Below are positions 22,318 to 32,297 of a stretch of DNA of 32,297 nucleotides, in pieces. The position numbers were made by a program, and so were the translations under genes. Source of the stretch: Apostichopus californicus (Eukaryota > Echinodermata > Holothuroidea > Aspidochirotida > Stichopodidae); the NCBI GenBank assembly GCA_020650975.1, contig JAIPMN010003688.1, forward strand, positions 1 through 32,297. The letters are read 5' to 3'. Under the pieces are notes generated by a model, which was given only the letters and a program-made list of their open reading frames with translations, did no database searches and had not been told where the DNA came from. Every line of letters begins with the position of its first letter. Within the stretch, counting starts at the first letter, position 1.

Positions 22318-24089
22318 CCTTGCCTTCTCATTTCAAATACTGTACACATTACATACACGTACGGTTATCTCCCAACCAAATGCAATAAGAAAATCAGTGT
22401 TTATTGCAGTGAATTCCTTATTTCACGATTTACAACTCTTCAAAGTTTTGCAGTCAATTTGGCAGTTTAGGTTAGTTGCCTGATCCGCTCGGTAAATATG
22501 ATTCTTTTAAACTCTTTGATAGCAATCGTATAACATCCTGAACGTTTCTTCGCCATTCTCAATTTACTTCAAAAGTCCTGTCCTGCTGAATGTGCTGTTT
22601 TTTACGGTCTTCCTTGTTCGAGCAAAAAAATCTTGAGCCTGGCGACTGTCACTCTCCTCCAGTGCCGAGAGAAAGTTGTAATCAGGAGGCATTTATTGCC
22701 ATCCAAATGTCGTTTCAAGATGTTTTACCGACCGTTAAAAGGATGACTTGTTAAAGTGACTGTCTTGCTGTCAAATGAAGAGCAAGGTTCCATTCAGAGC
22801 GTATATATATATGAACATCCCAACCCCTCCCCCTACCCCACCACCGACAAACAAAGGGTAACAGTGCAGTGTCAGTTTGTATGATCCGAGTTTTCTACCT
22901 TTCCAGTCCCTCCTTTATAAAGTGGATAAATTTCTCAGAAGTGAACCTGTTTACCACGGTGTCCTCATGGATTTCCCTAGCCATTGGAGATGAGAACACT
23001 GAACAGCACTTGACTGTATTTCTATCACTAAGAACAATTCTGCTTTGTGGAAAATGAAGAACAATGGCCTAGTGTCTGTTCTAATTAGTGTGATGCTGAA
23101 CATAACATTGACAACGTAGGAGACGCCAGGTTCCATCCTTCGCTAAGAGGATGTTGTCTCAAATAAAAAAAGCAGACAGAGTAAGTTAACAGGTAAAACA
23201 TCGTCAACTACGATCATGTTGTGAACAAGGCTGTTGATTCACTCCAAAATATTTTATACACCTTTGTTAAATGACAAGTTAAATTGTGGCTGTAGACCAA
23301 AAGTTTGCCAAACCTAGGGAGTGTGCAATAGATCACTCTAAGACATCCACATAGAACGTTTTGTCGAACAGCAAATTTCGTCAATGTATATTTTATGACT
23401 ATCCTAGGCCCTGCAACGACAAGCGTTAACTTCCGGGTCTGTCCCCATTGTTTATTGAAAGAAACCAGCACAAATCAAGCTAAGTAGAGAAATCTGTTAT
23501 TGGATTTCAGTCACACTTACAGTAGTGTCACAAACTCCCTCAAAAGTTGAAACCAAAATTGGAGCCAAAAAGCTTCTTTCATTAACTGCAGGTACATTAA
23601 ACAGCAATGATTGGCTCTGGACTGTATTGATAGATGCCGAGCACTCAAGGCAATTACTGTCCTGACATTGGGACAAGTCCCTGATCCATTTGTCTTAGCT
23701 GCTGCTTGGAGTAGCCATTAAAAAGTTGCCACCGAGATTTTTGCCCAGTAATTTCCAGCTCGGTTTAAATGTGTATTAGATGTGTGTAAATGCTTCTTGG
23801 CCTTGTTGAGCACGATTTTTGGATTCCTGAGGTGATGGTTTGATAAATTAATCATTTCTCAAGCTTGTATGGTAGCTGATAAGGTATTTGACTACTTCCT
23901 TGAAGGTATTTGTGTGGTTACACCAAGGAAATCACAGCATGCTTCCTGTTTGGAATGTACTGGGAATGTTAAAGGGGTGTGTGTCAATGATCAACACATG
24001 TGCTGGTCACACTAATCTTAAAGGAGACACAAACGAAACCTTCATCTTTAGCTATACATATATGACAGAGATCTTTGCGAAGACAATTT

Positions 24090-24114
24090 CCCCCTCCCCT
24101 TCTCCCCCCCCCCC
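24090..24114. repeat. C-rich tract
   Basis: C6, C4 and C11 runs separated by T or TTCT. The minus strand could form a G-quadruplex. Confidence 0.85.
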
Positions 24115-24378
24115 TTCTGAGACAATCGAGATAAATCCCGCTCTGTTTGGGAGATATCCTAGGTAAATTGTCATGTCCAAGGGCTGTCATTTATTTACCT
24201 GTGATATCATAGTGCCACCGAGTACCTTTATGTTCTGAAACCTGTAACTTTCTCTTTGTTTTACTTGTTATCTTTACAAATTCAAGGTAAAGTGTGTCAA
24301 CACTGTTGACATGGAAGCCAATACCATAATTATGCCCGCCTTGCCGAGAGCTTCTGTACTTTATAGATTCAGGATCTC

Positions 24379-24520
24379 ATTCTGCGATTTAATTCGCAAT
24401 TTAATTGCGATTCGCAATTTAATTGCAATTTAACTCTGCGATTAAAATCGCAGAACTTTAATAATTCTGCGATTATTAAAATTGCAGAATTTAATAAATG
24501 TTGCGATTAATAACAAAATT
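24379..24520. repeat. Cluster of GCGATT/AATCGC palindromes
   Basis: The motif GCGATT or its complement AATCGC/TTCGCAATT appears repeatedly in AT-rich surroundings. The clearest unit is CTGCGATT-AA-AATCGCAG at 24436-24453, a perfect 8-bp inverted repeat. A neighbouring TTCTGCGATTATTAAAATTGCAGAA at about 24465-24489 is a near-palindrome, and ATTGCGATTCGCAAT lies at about 24404-24418. It resembles a locally amplified palindromic minisatellite rather than a known element. Confidence 0.85.
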
Positions 24521-25825
24521 ACCATAATAGACTTGGAAAGTTGGTGAATACTTAACCGATCTACTTATCCTGAATATAAGCTGGGTAGATCAGTCTTTTT
24601 AAGTCAGCTACAGTCATCAACCGTCTCGGTTAATTCAATGTCAATCGTGGTGCATAAATTATGAAATGGTCGTCTGTCTTTAAGCCCTGTGCTTTTTGCA
24701 ATGCCATTCCCTCCCCCCCTTTAAAGAGGACTGACCAGACTGAAATTCCGTGTGCATACTAAACATTTGTGTATGGACAGTATTGCAGGACACTTGATAG
24801 TTCAGTACCTTGGGGGCATGTCTACGGACTGAATATATCAGTTAGACCATGGAGCTATGGTTAGACCTACCCAGATGGTGACATTGCTAATTAACATTTA
24901 TATTCTCTAATTCTGTCAATTTACATTAAATGGCACTATGGCACAATTATAGCGTTAAACAGGCCTGCCCTACAACCATGATTTTCTATCTATATGCTCA
25001 CTATAGGCCTATTATCAAAGTATTGGAACCAATCCACCCCCCCCCCGCGGAAGAGGACCCCCCTGCGGAATTTGCATCATTCCTCGAAGTTGCAAGTCAA
25101 CGTTTCAAATTCCCAAAAATTGGAAGCTGAAACCATCCCATTTAATAAGAATAACCCAATTTCTTCCTCCAGCGATTGGCCAGTGAGAGCGTCACCTGAT
25201 CTACGGCTTCCTTTCAACATCTCGGGTCTCAAAGTATCTCATTTCTGGTGTGCCATGTAGGGAGAATAAACTTGAATTTGCATATCTGCGATGGTTAACG
25301 ACTAGTTTTAGACTTTACCTCGTTTTCTTTCTTGTTTTGTTTCTCTCTGAAATATTCAGAGCGCAGGCTTTAGGGAACCTCATTCACTTATGCATATTAA
25401 AGGCTTCCTCGGATCAACTTGACAGTTCAGATGGAGTGCGTAGTTGCGATAATTTGCAGTCAGAATGATAACCTCATGTGACATTGTTTTAATTGAAGCT
25501 TTGTTTTTCCCAGATATGGGTTGGTTGGGCAGTACCTTGTAATACTACAAACTGCATCTGGAAAGTGGAAAAACTCCACAAGAGTTTCAAAATTTTGAAT
25601 GCTCAGAATATTTCTCCATTACTTTCAATGCCTTTTTTTTCTGGGTTGACCTTTTGTGAATTTTGATACTATTCAAAATTAAAATCATAGAAAACTGTAG
25701 TTATTACTTTAAGTCAACTTGCTAAGTTTCTCATTTCAAATACAACTTTTAAAGTGCTCTGATATATATTTTTTTGAGAAAATTCAAACATTCCTTTTTT
25801 TTCCTTTCTCTTTTTCTCTTTTACA
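24521..25825. other. Intron 1, distal part before exon 2: no gene seen
   Basis: It includes a C-rich patch at about 25037-25045 and ends in a strong pyrimidine tract (about 25795-25824) that serves exon 2. The overlapping frames at 24930-25468 carry no recognised domain. Confidence 0.65.
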
Positions 25826-25826
25826 G

Positions 25827-25957
25827 AAATAAGCAGAGTAAGAAAATCTTTATATAGTCTTGACATACAGAAAAAGCCATTACAACTTCCAGAAGAAAGA
25901 GGTCCAAAAATTCAGAAACAAGAGAAAATTTTCGTCCCAGTGAAAGCGTATCCAGAC
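25827..25957 (+). CDS. Quaking/How-type STAR protein, coding exon 2
   Basis: This exon gives residues 73-116. It follows TTTCTCTTTTACAG and ends GAC before the donor GTAAGT at 25958. With the single base from exon 1 it reads EISRVRKSLYSL, a lysine-rich middle (QKKPLQLPEERGPKIQ), then QEKIFVPVKAYPD. The first part closes the second QUA1 helix. The last part is the family's (E)K-(I/V)-(Y/F)-VPV-(K/R)-(E)-(H/Y)-PD lead-in to the KH domain, where PD precedes the conserved F/Y-N-F-V-G. The exon is 131 bases and restores phase 0. It is too short to show as a long open frame and was found by its sequence and splice signals. The linker between QUA1 and KH is short and rich in Lys, Pro and Gln compared with QKI. 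Confidence 0.95.
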
Positions 25958-26088
25958 GTAAGTAGATTATGTGACATTCCTTCGTAATCACTTCGCCATG
26001 ATAAACTATGAATGTGTATATATTCTTTTCATTTCGATAACCTTCGACCCCACTGGTACTTCATCATTTGACGAATGTGCCCATGATG

Positions 26089-26100
26089 GTACACGTGTAC
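26089..26100. promoter_or_regulatory. 12-bp palindrome with CACGTG E-box
   Basis: GTACACGTGTAC is a perfect 12-base palindrome, centred on CACGTG, 132 bases after exon 2. It fits a bHLH-type binding site by sequence only; no further support is visible. Confidence 0.3.
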
Positions 26101-26920
26101 TACACAGGGAATGATTTAGTGTTCAGATTTTGCATAGCAAAATAGAAGGCTCTGAGTTCTGTCTCTTATAAATGATACCATAATTTTGTGTGTAAAGAAA
26201 ATGCTACATGTCAAAACATCCTTGCACTTTTGCACAACTTAAAGGGTGGGACTCGCCCAAAAAGAAACGTCTAATGCCAGTAATCTGACCTAGTTTGGAA
26301 TGAGGTGTAACAGAAGTGTTAGACACCACCATCGATCCCAGAAAATACACACACAGCTTGCTACCGTCGGTAATTAGACACTAGTGTACAGTCAGTACAT
26401 ACAGTCTGCGGTCAATACCCACAGCACAGTGTCACGTATCGGGTTTCATTACTGTCTGCATTTTGTAGAGACACGAACAAAAAGTCACTTGCAAGCAACA
26501 GAAAGTTAACTTTTGCAGATGGCCGCACACGGTTTGGGGCCAGTCTTCAATGTCTTTAACCTATTCTACATCTAGCATTTTACTGTATGGTATAGGTAGT
26601 GGTCAGAATTATTTTTGACAGACTTAGTGACATACATATAACAATGCATCAACATTCTCCACCACCCCCCCCCTAATATTTCCCTTCCTCATTCACTGTT
26701 CCCTATTCACGTTGTTACGCTTCCCTACACATTCATGTCTGCTAAAGAGATCTTTACTGTGCACCCATTTATCGAATCTTTGCATCATTGGTCAGGTAGC
26801 AAGCAAATCAAGGGAGGGGAAGAATACAATTTTAAAAACATTTTCATAGAGGTCCCCAGATTTCTCTTGTATAGGTTTTAGGCAACAGACCATGTCCACT
26901 GTGGATAATAACATCCTCCT

Positions 26921-26986
26921 GGGCAGACAAAACATCTCAAGTAGTTACTGGATCACACTTAATCAGGAGCTACTTGAGTGCTGCCC
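26921..26986. repeat. Imperfect 66-base hairpin
   Basis: An outer stem GGGCAG (26921-26926) / CTGCCC (26981-26986) encloses an inner 9-bp perfect stem CTCAAGTAG (26936-26944) / CTACTTGAG (26970-26978). The inner loop is 25 bases and the two sides between the stems differ in length (9 versus 2 bases). It could fold in the pre-mRNA, or be a remnant of a small inverted-repeat element. Confidence 0.75.
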
Positions 26987-27555
26987 TCTGTCACACAATA
27001 CTGAGTGATCCCAAGATGTGCCCAGAAGATAAGAATTTGGGATCCTCTCTTGAAATGGAATATTGTGCCTTGGAATTTTTAGTAACAGTTGTCGCAATGG
27101 AATATATTTTCTTTACTTTAAAAAAACTGTAGTACTGCGAGTGTGTGTTGCGAGTGTGTGTACTACTGAAAGCGTGAACAATGATTTGATCCTGACTTGA
27201 CCCCCGACCCTGAAAAATACATTGCTAAGAGGTACATGTATACATTCATAAACACAATGTAGTGAGTCAGTGACAGTATCGAGCTGGGAATATATTCTGT
27301 TTATATTATATTTAGCCCAAGAGAGGGAAATAATAAAATTGATGATACTGTATTATAATTTAAGATTCCAAATGATGGGATGCAATTGTTAACTTCCACA
27401 TCCTGACCTTGTTTTGGCTGCTGTTAGGATACTGTTTCGGAGTACGCCCCCTTCCCCTTTGTTTTGGTCATACTTTCCGTAAGAATCGAACCAATGAAAA
27501 TCCAAGACAAAATGAAACATTCTAAAACACTTTTGGATGGTAGAATGCCAAGGGA

Positions 27556-27566
27556 GGTCATTGACC
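27556..27566. promoter_or_regulatory. GGTCA inverted repeat, IR1 spacing
   Basis: GGTCA-T-TGACC is a perfect inverted repeat with one-base spacing, preceded by A, as in nuclear-receptor response elements of the IR1 class. A single site of this length may occur by chance. Confidence 0.25.
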
Positions 27567-29634
27567 AGCTGGGTCTGGTCAAAGAGGGCGCAAAATGCTC
27601 AGAGGTTACCAGTCACTCTAGACATGGTTGAGTGTTGAGGTTGTGAGGAGACAGGTAAGCTCGGCGCTCGTTAATCTCCAAAACCTGGTAAAATTATGGA
27701 ATTTTTGGTCACGTTTTAGGTTGAAAATATACTTGAAACCTTGAAAACAGATCTCATCCACCGAATTAATTTGATACCAATAAGAGATCAGTTGGCTGCT
27801 TCAATAACTAACAAATTCAAACAACTGTTTATGCCACAGTTTGCATAGGTTTGTTATTGATACTGTCACCTTGAGCGAAAGAGGATCTATTCCTAGCACG
27901 GCATACAGTTTAAAACCGAAACTTAAATACAGCGGTTAATGACTGGAAATGGCAAATAAATAGAAAAGAATTAACGCTCATTATGTATGCACAATTGTGA
28001 CCTCCTAATGATTGTGTAAAGCTTTTTCCGAGGAACTCTGTGCATCATTTGTCAAATTTTCAAGACTGAATTTTAATATATTATTTATGCTCTCATTCAA
28101 TAGTCAAAATTTGAATATCAGAACTTCTTTTAAGTCTGTCCCTTTTTATGGTTTCTCCCTATTTAATTGTGGTAGAACGATAATTGCTCCGCCTACAGCT
28201 CAAGGACTGATTGAATGATGACGTCTTTCAAAGACTAAAATCTTGAGGACTTCTTAATAAAATAGAGTACAGCCAAAAGCAAAGAAAGGAGAGAAAAAAT
28301 GGCAACATTTCTTATAAATTTATAGACCTTGAGATGTCCAAAAATCTGTCAGTAAACATTTAGTCAAAACATACATGTTCTTTGATTTTCCTTCTATCTA
28401 CAAATTCCTTACGCTTCATTTATAGAATCGTGCAGAACTTTTTTCTTTCTTTCTTCTTTATATTAATCTCTTTCCCCCATGTACCTCTCTATGCATTAAA
28501 TATAGTCTGTGCAAATGTTGAAAACCTAGAATGGGTGGGGTCTATTATGTATGGTAAACATTAGAAATTTGAAGTAAAGTTTGAAAATGATGAAGGTTTT
28601 CATAAATATTTCAGAATAGTTAAAAATGAAAATGTGGATAAAAGATTTTTAAGAGTTAAGACTACATGGTGCGATAAGTTGGTAGAACTGATTGAAATGC
28701 ATTTGAGGGTAAATAGGGAAGGTGTGGGGGGAGGGGAATTGTAATGAGGGGAAGGGAGAGAAGGGGGGTTCTAGGGCAGACAGGCAATCAGACTAGAAGC
28801 TATAAGTGCTCTGTGGTGTTTGTACTGTAGCTATTCAAGTTGAGTGTGCTGCGAATTAGAATGAACTTTTCAGTTGCCTCGTACAGTACATTCTAGATAC
28901 AGTCTATATAGTATTCTGCCAGATAACAGTGCTGTGAAGTTAATAACTTGTATGTACAGTAGACTTGCAGCATTTACCTGTCTCCCCATAATTACTGCAC
29001 TCTTGCTCTTACCATGCCCCTTCTACTGTGTGTCCAGAGTGACCTTTTGACCCGGACCTCCAATGGTGAGTGGTCACCTCTGGTCAACCAGCCTCACTTC
29101 CAAACACTACCAACCATAGTGTCTAGTTATTTCATGTCCAAGCATCACTAGATACTCTCCGCAGAAGAAGCTTATGTTATAAGAGTCGCACATTTGCGTG
29201 AATTGTATTTGTATTGCTCAGTCGTCTCGCGTCCCATCATTTATAATTAGCAGAAGTATATTACTTAAATGTACCAAGGTTGATTGTTCTAAATAGGATG
29301 CCAGTTGATCAGCTTCACATTTTTTTCGCACAAGAATTGCTCATTAGTGAGTGAATAATTAACAGTGTCATTTTTTTTTGCCCCTAGAGTATTTTTTTAC
29401 CCCTTTTAATTGCAAATATTGCAAACCCAAGAGGAAACGATAAGACGAAACATTTGCAGACTTTAAGCTTATTGAGCTGCTACATTCGTAATCAGATAAC
29501 ATCATCCCGGGGAGTGAACCTTTCACGTGCCCTGCAAAACTGTGACTTGGTGACGATGAAAGACTGTGGGCGGGATATTATGTAAATTTACAGATATTAA
29601 TGTTTCATCTTCTCGTTATGCTCTTCTTCAACAG

Positions 29635-29751
29635 TTCAACTTTGTTGGAAGAATACTTGGTCCAAGGGGAATGACAGCAAAGCAATTAGAAAAGGAAACA
29701 GGATGCAAAATCATGGTTAGAGGTAAAGGCTCCATGAGGGACAAATTAAAG
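29635..29751 (+). CDS. Quaking/How-type STAR protein, coding exon 3 (KH domain, first half)
   Basis: Residues 117-155 are [20 protein letters not shown] followed by [19 protein letters not shown]. This is the most conserved part of the STAR KH domain. It contains the RNA-gripping GPRG loop (residues 125-128) and the [12 protein letters not shown] strand and turn found in QKI, How and GLD-1. The exon is 117 bases, phase 0 at both ends, with acceptor TTCTTCAACAG and donor GTAAGT at 29752. Met at residue 129 ([11 protein letters not shown]) agrees with How and GLD-1; QKI has Leu there. The usual continuation (K-E-E/D-x-N-R-G-K-P-N-W-E-H) is missing, so the next exon, finishing KH and QUA2, lies outside the window. 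A longer open frame from 29566 only adds intron sequence. Confidence 0.97.
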
Positions 29752-30902
29752 GTAAGTACTTCACAAAAATGTTTTAAAAAAAATTAAAAGAAAGTGATCA
29801 AAGATCACAAAAGAAAAATGTGCTGTATGTTTTGTTGTTGTTTGTATTGTATTGCTTTGCATTGCATTGTCTAGAATTTAACTCCTGCAAAGTACTTTCA
29901 AGAGGCATTCATGTTAGATTTCATCGCCACGGTTCGATAATTTGCCTTTTTCCATCGTTTCATCTCTTTTGAACTTGATTCTGTTACGTCGAGCTGTTAG
30001 CCTCGTTACCGTCACCGACTTGTCAGCAGCTCAGAGCTCTGAGAAATTTGATCGGTAATCAAATTATGTTAATTTGACTCTTCGGACGATTAACCTGGTT
30101 AGACTCTTATAAGTGTAGCTTTATAAAATCGATGACATCATTCTCATGATACTGGTCTCTCTCTCTCTGACATTATCTAATCTAGCTCAGGCTTCAAATG
30201 TAAAATAGAAAATTTTTATTTGCGAGAGCTATGTATTTTAATAGTATATACCAGAGGAAAAAGGTAAGTTTTAATGACTAACGAAAGAGAAACACATTTT
30301 CAGCCTCGTGGTGAAATTTGCATTCAATTTCTATGTGGTGTTATCGAGGAATTTATCAATAATTGAAGTCATCTCAGATTTTACCACTCAGGTGAACTTT
30401 GTGCAAACAGGTGTGATGTCACAGTTGCACACTGGCAGCATAGTGTTAATTTTTACTATTATTTTTCACTTCACTGTTTTGACCTTGTATTGGATAGGGT
30501 TACAATGTTACCTATAGGGGAGGAGGGCGAGGGGGGGGGGCTATGAAATTAACAAGGAACCAAACCGTGACAGCTGTTTTCGATGAGAAATTGAAGAATG
30601 ACATCAAATAAATTTGTCATTTTTCGTCTATGACATCACACCTGTTTGCTTCATGGCAACTTTTTGGTACAAAACTTGTCAACTTCGATTGCTGTCACCT
30701 CAAAAATGGTAGGTCAGAATTGAATGCCAATTTCAATAGCGTGCTTGGATTATGGTCCTCCTTTCAGTGGTCAAAAATAAATTTTCCTCTGGACTTTCTT
30801 TTAACCTTAGATTGGTATTTAATACAGTCATCAATAAAAACCACAGGACAGTAGTATTCAGGAACTCTTTGGGAAGATATTTTTTTTTCTTCTTTATACC
30901 CA

Positions 30903-30925
30903 GTCCCCCCCCCCCCTCCCCTCCA
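30903..30925. repeat. C-rich tract
   Basis: A run of about twelve C residues followed by shorter C-runs with T breaks. It creates proline/serine-rich chance frames on the + strand and glycine-rich ones on the minus strand. Confidence 0.85.
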
Positions 30926-31230
30926 TCCCTTTCCCTGTGCCATTGCACATATAAAAAACAAAATCCAAACAGCAGAATTTCTTTAAGATCTCATCGTGCA
31001 GTTTATTCCTTTTACTTTGGTTTTTTTTTTTTCTCTGGCATTTTGAAAATTTGATAAACATTTATAGACTGATATCTTCAAAAGTACAATGGCCCCCCTA
31101 AGTGCCTAGAAAATGAATTGCACAAACTAATCAAGTTCCAAGCTCTGTCTTTTATGTAATTTATACATCCTCGGCAGAGTGACGTTTTTCCACATCAATT
31201 GATCCTTAATGTGCAAATAAAAATGCTCTA

Positions 31231-31515
31231 TTGATGTTTGTTTTTACCGATAAACACCTCCCTGGGATGTTTGTTTCTGCCCAGTGTGATGGATGGCTTT
31301 ATGGGGAGTATAAGCCCGAGCCCGCTCTCGTACATGAACAGTGCTTTCACACCGAACGTTTCTCATTTAGACTGTTCGGTCGATGTAACCGGTTTAAAAG
31401 ATTTCGACTAGTTTCATCATTGCACAGGTTTTTACCCTACGGGCATATGAATATGAAAATGGATTTTAATAAAGTTATTTGTTCCTCGGCAAAGCCGTTT
31501 GTCTACAGAGAGTGA
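31231..31515 (+). other. Mixed-composition segment with open frame and hairpin, function unknown
   Basis: A frame of 94 codons is open here in more CpG-rich, less repetitive sequence than its surroundings. The translation (for example FTDKHLPGMFVSAQCDGWLYG) matches no family I know. Inside it ACCGAAC (31351-31357) and GTTCGGT (31374-31380) form a perfect 7-bp inverted repeat with a 16-base loop. It has no clear splice acceptor joining it in frame to exon 3. It may be a conserved non-coding element, an unrecognised alternative exon or chance. Confidence 0.25.
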
Positions 31516-32297
31516 AATCTTTGCCACGTTTTCTTTTAGGGTGTCCAAAACATTCCTCTTGGTTATTGATGGAATTGAAGGAGAAGAAAAAAATACCATG
31601 AAGTCTTGCAGTAGGACAGCTAATTAAAGTTTGTCAAACTCTACAAGCTCCGCAGCTGTTATGTAATTTAGAATAATGTTATTACTGTCCATGTCGGATG
31701 ATGTACTTATGGAATAAATCATATTAGGGAGAGACTGATGTGGTGAGGGGTTTTACTGCCCCAAAATATACTCTATGGGATTTGGATTAAAGGTACAAAG
31801 TTTTACCATCTATTGCTACCGATATTCCTCTCCCTTTTGGATTTCTTGTGGGAGGCAGAAGGAATCTATAAGATTGTGATGGTGTGTGTATAACAGGGGA
31901 TGCATTAATAAACACAACACAAGTAGAGTAAGATTTCCTGAAATATTATTATTGTTGAGATCCAACACTAGTATCATGTATTCTGAAAAGATGGATAACA
32001 GTACAGTACTGTGTAATAAAGTAAAATGCAAAGTAATAAAGTAGAGTACAGTATAAGAGTATGTAAAGCAAGTATATCACGAAGAGGAAGCTGGAGTAAC
32101 TCTCTGGAGAAAGCTTCCCTGCATCAATTTATACTCTCCAGCAAACAAAGCTTAAAGCAGCATTTTGCGTTGAGTCACAATTTTTCTTCAATTTTTGAGT
32201 TTTTATCATAATACAATCACAAACGACCAAAGTAAGACTTTCTCATATTTTTTACCCCACGGTGAACGGTAATTAGCAAGTAATTAAGGCTATTATA

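Larger units (their letters stand above)
20452..24378. other. Intron 1 segment: no gene seen
   Basis: No coding potential is recognised. It contains the CA-rich run (20557-20610), a 24-bp tandem duplication (21008-21052), C-rich tracts (22278-22317, about 22825-22850, 24090-24114) and a TA run near 22801-22812. Frames at 21364-21633, 22262-22483, 22869-23136, 23214-23471 and 23888-24190 have no domain-like features. Confidence 0.6.
1851..25826 (+). other. Intron 1 of the STAR gene (about 24 kb, phase 1)
   Basis: The intron is bounded by GTGAGT at 1851 and by a long pyrimidine tract ending TTTTACAG at 25826. It splits one Glu codon 1/2, the same place I recall for the first junction of QKI/How genes (LLDE | EISRVR). 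It carries the LINE remnant, tandem arrays, microsatellites and the small insertion listed separately. Long first introns in developmental RNA-binding genes often carry enhancers and alternative promoters. No exon other than those listed could be recognised inside it. Confidence 0.93.
25958..29634 (+). other. Intron 2 of the STAR gene (about 3.7 kb, phase 0)
   Basis: It is bounded by GTAAGT at 25958 and CTTCTTCAACAG at 29634. No gene is seen inside. It holds the palindrome at 26089-26100, a C-run near 26665-26673, a long hairpin (26921-26986), a GGTCA inverted repeat (27556-27566), and G-rich sequence near 28725-28770. A segment about 29028-29180 resembles one at about 4365-4500 in intron 1. 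Confidence 0.93.
29752..32297 (+). other. Start of intron 3, no exon found
   Basis: The donor at 29752 opens an intron that runs past the window end. I searched by eye for the expected NRGKPNWEHL continuation and found none. It holds a G-run near 30532-30540, a C-rich tract (30903-30925), a T-run near 31021-31032 and the mixed-composition segment 31231-31515. The pieces near 32015-32060 repeat GTAATAAAGTA twice. Confidence 0.8.

Noticed and set aside
29566..29634. Extension of exon 3 upstream from the first in-frame start
   Set aside because: The acceptor at 29634 and the family junction at YPD|FNFVG show these bases are intron.
1..32297. CRISPR arrays, phage or bacterial defence systems
   Set aside because: The spliced metazoan gene and repeat content mark this as animal DNA; the tandem arrays lack the constant-repeat, unique-spacer layout of CRISPR.

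Overview
This window is AT-rich animal genomic DNA dominated by introns. It contains the first three recognisable coding exons of one gene on the + strand, a STAR-family KH RNA-binding protein of the Quaking / Held-out-wings (How) / GLD-1 type. The exons are 1634-1850, 25827-25957 and 29635-29751. They join in frame across canonical GT-AG introns to give 155 residues: a divergent N-terminus, the QUA1 dimerisation helices, the linker, and the first half of the KH domain including the GPRG loop. The rest of the KH domain, QUA2 and the C-terminus are not found and must lie beyond position 32297. The QUA1 spacing (PNVFIHTERLLDEE) resembles invertebrate How/GLD-1 more than vertebrate QKI. With the many poly-C/poly-G tracts, microsatellites and decayed retroelements, this suggests a marine invertebrate. 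An echinoderm is my guess, but the sequence alone does not prove it.

Layout: 1-357 is a CAT/CAC then ATG then TTA microsatellite. 358-1633 is 5' flank/5' UTR with no recognised gene. Intron 1 (1851-25826, about 24 kb) holds nearly all the repeats. These are a frameshifted 3' end of an L2/CR1-like LINE (about 6903-7317), a short minisatellite (8574-8660), a roughly 140-bp tandem array (9000-9640), a TGTACATT-rich satellite with a 91-bp higher-order duplication (16044-16636), a 68-bp insertion with a 12-bp target-site-like duplication and a hammerhead-like core (20360-20451), and a cluster of GCGATT palindromes (24379-24520). Intron 2 (25958-29634) holds a long imperfect hairpin and several short palindromes. 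29752-32297 is the start of intron 3.

No tRNA, rRNA, CRISPR array or second protein-coding gene could be supported. Apart from the three exons and the LINE remnant, the open reading frames are chance or low-complexity frames. The most interesting items are the 68-bp hammerhead-like insertion, a bipartite Quaking-type binding site (ACTAAC-N9-TAAC) 78 nt inside intron 1 of a gene whose own product should bind such sites, and the nested 91-bp satellite.
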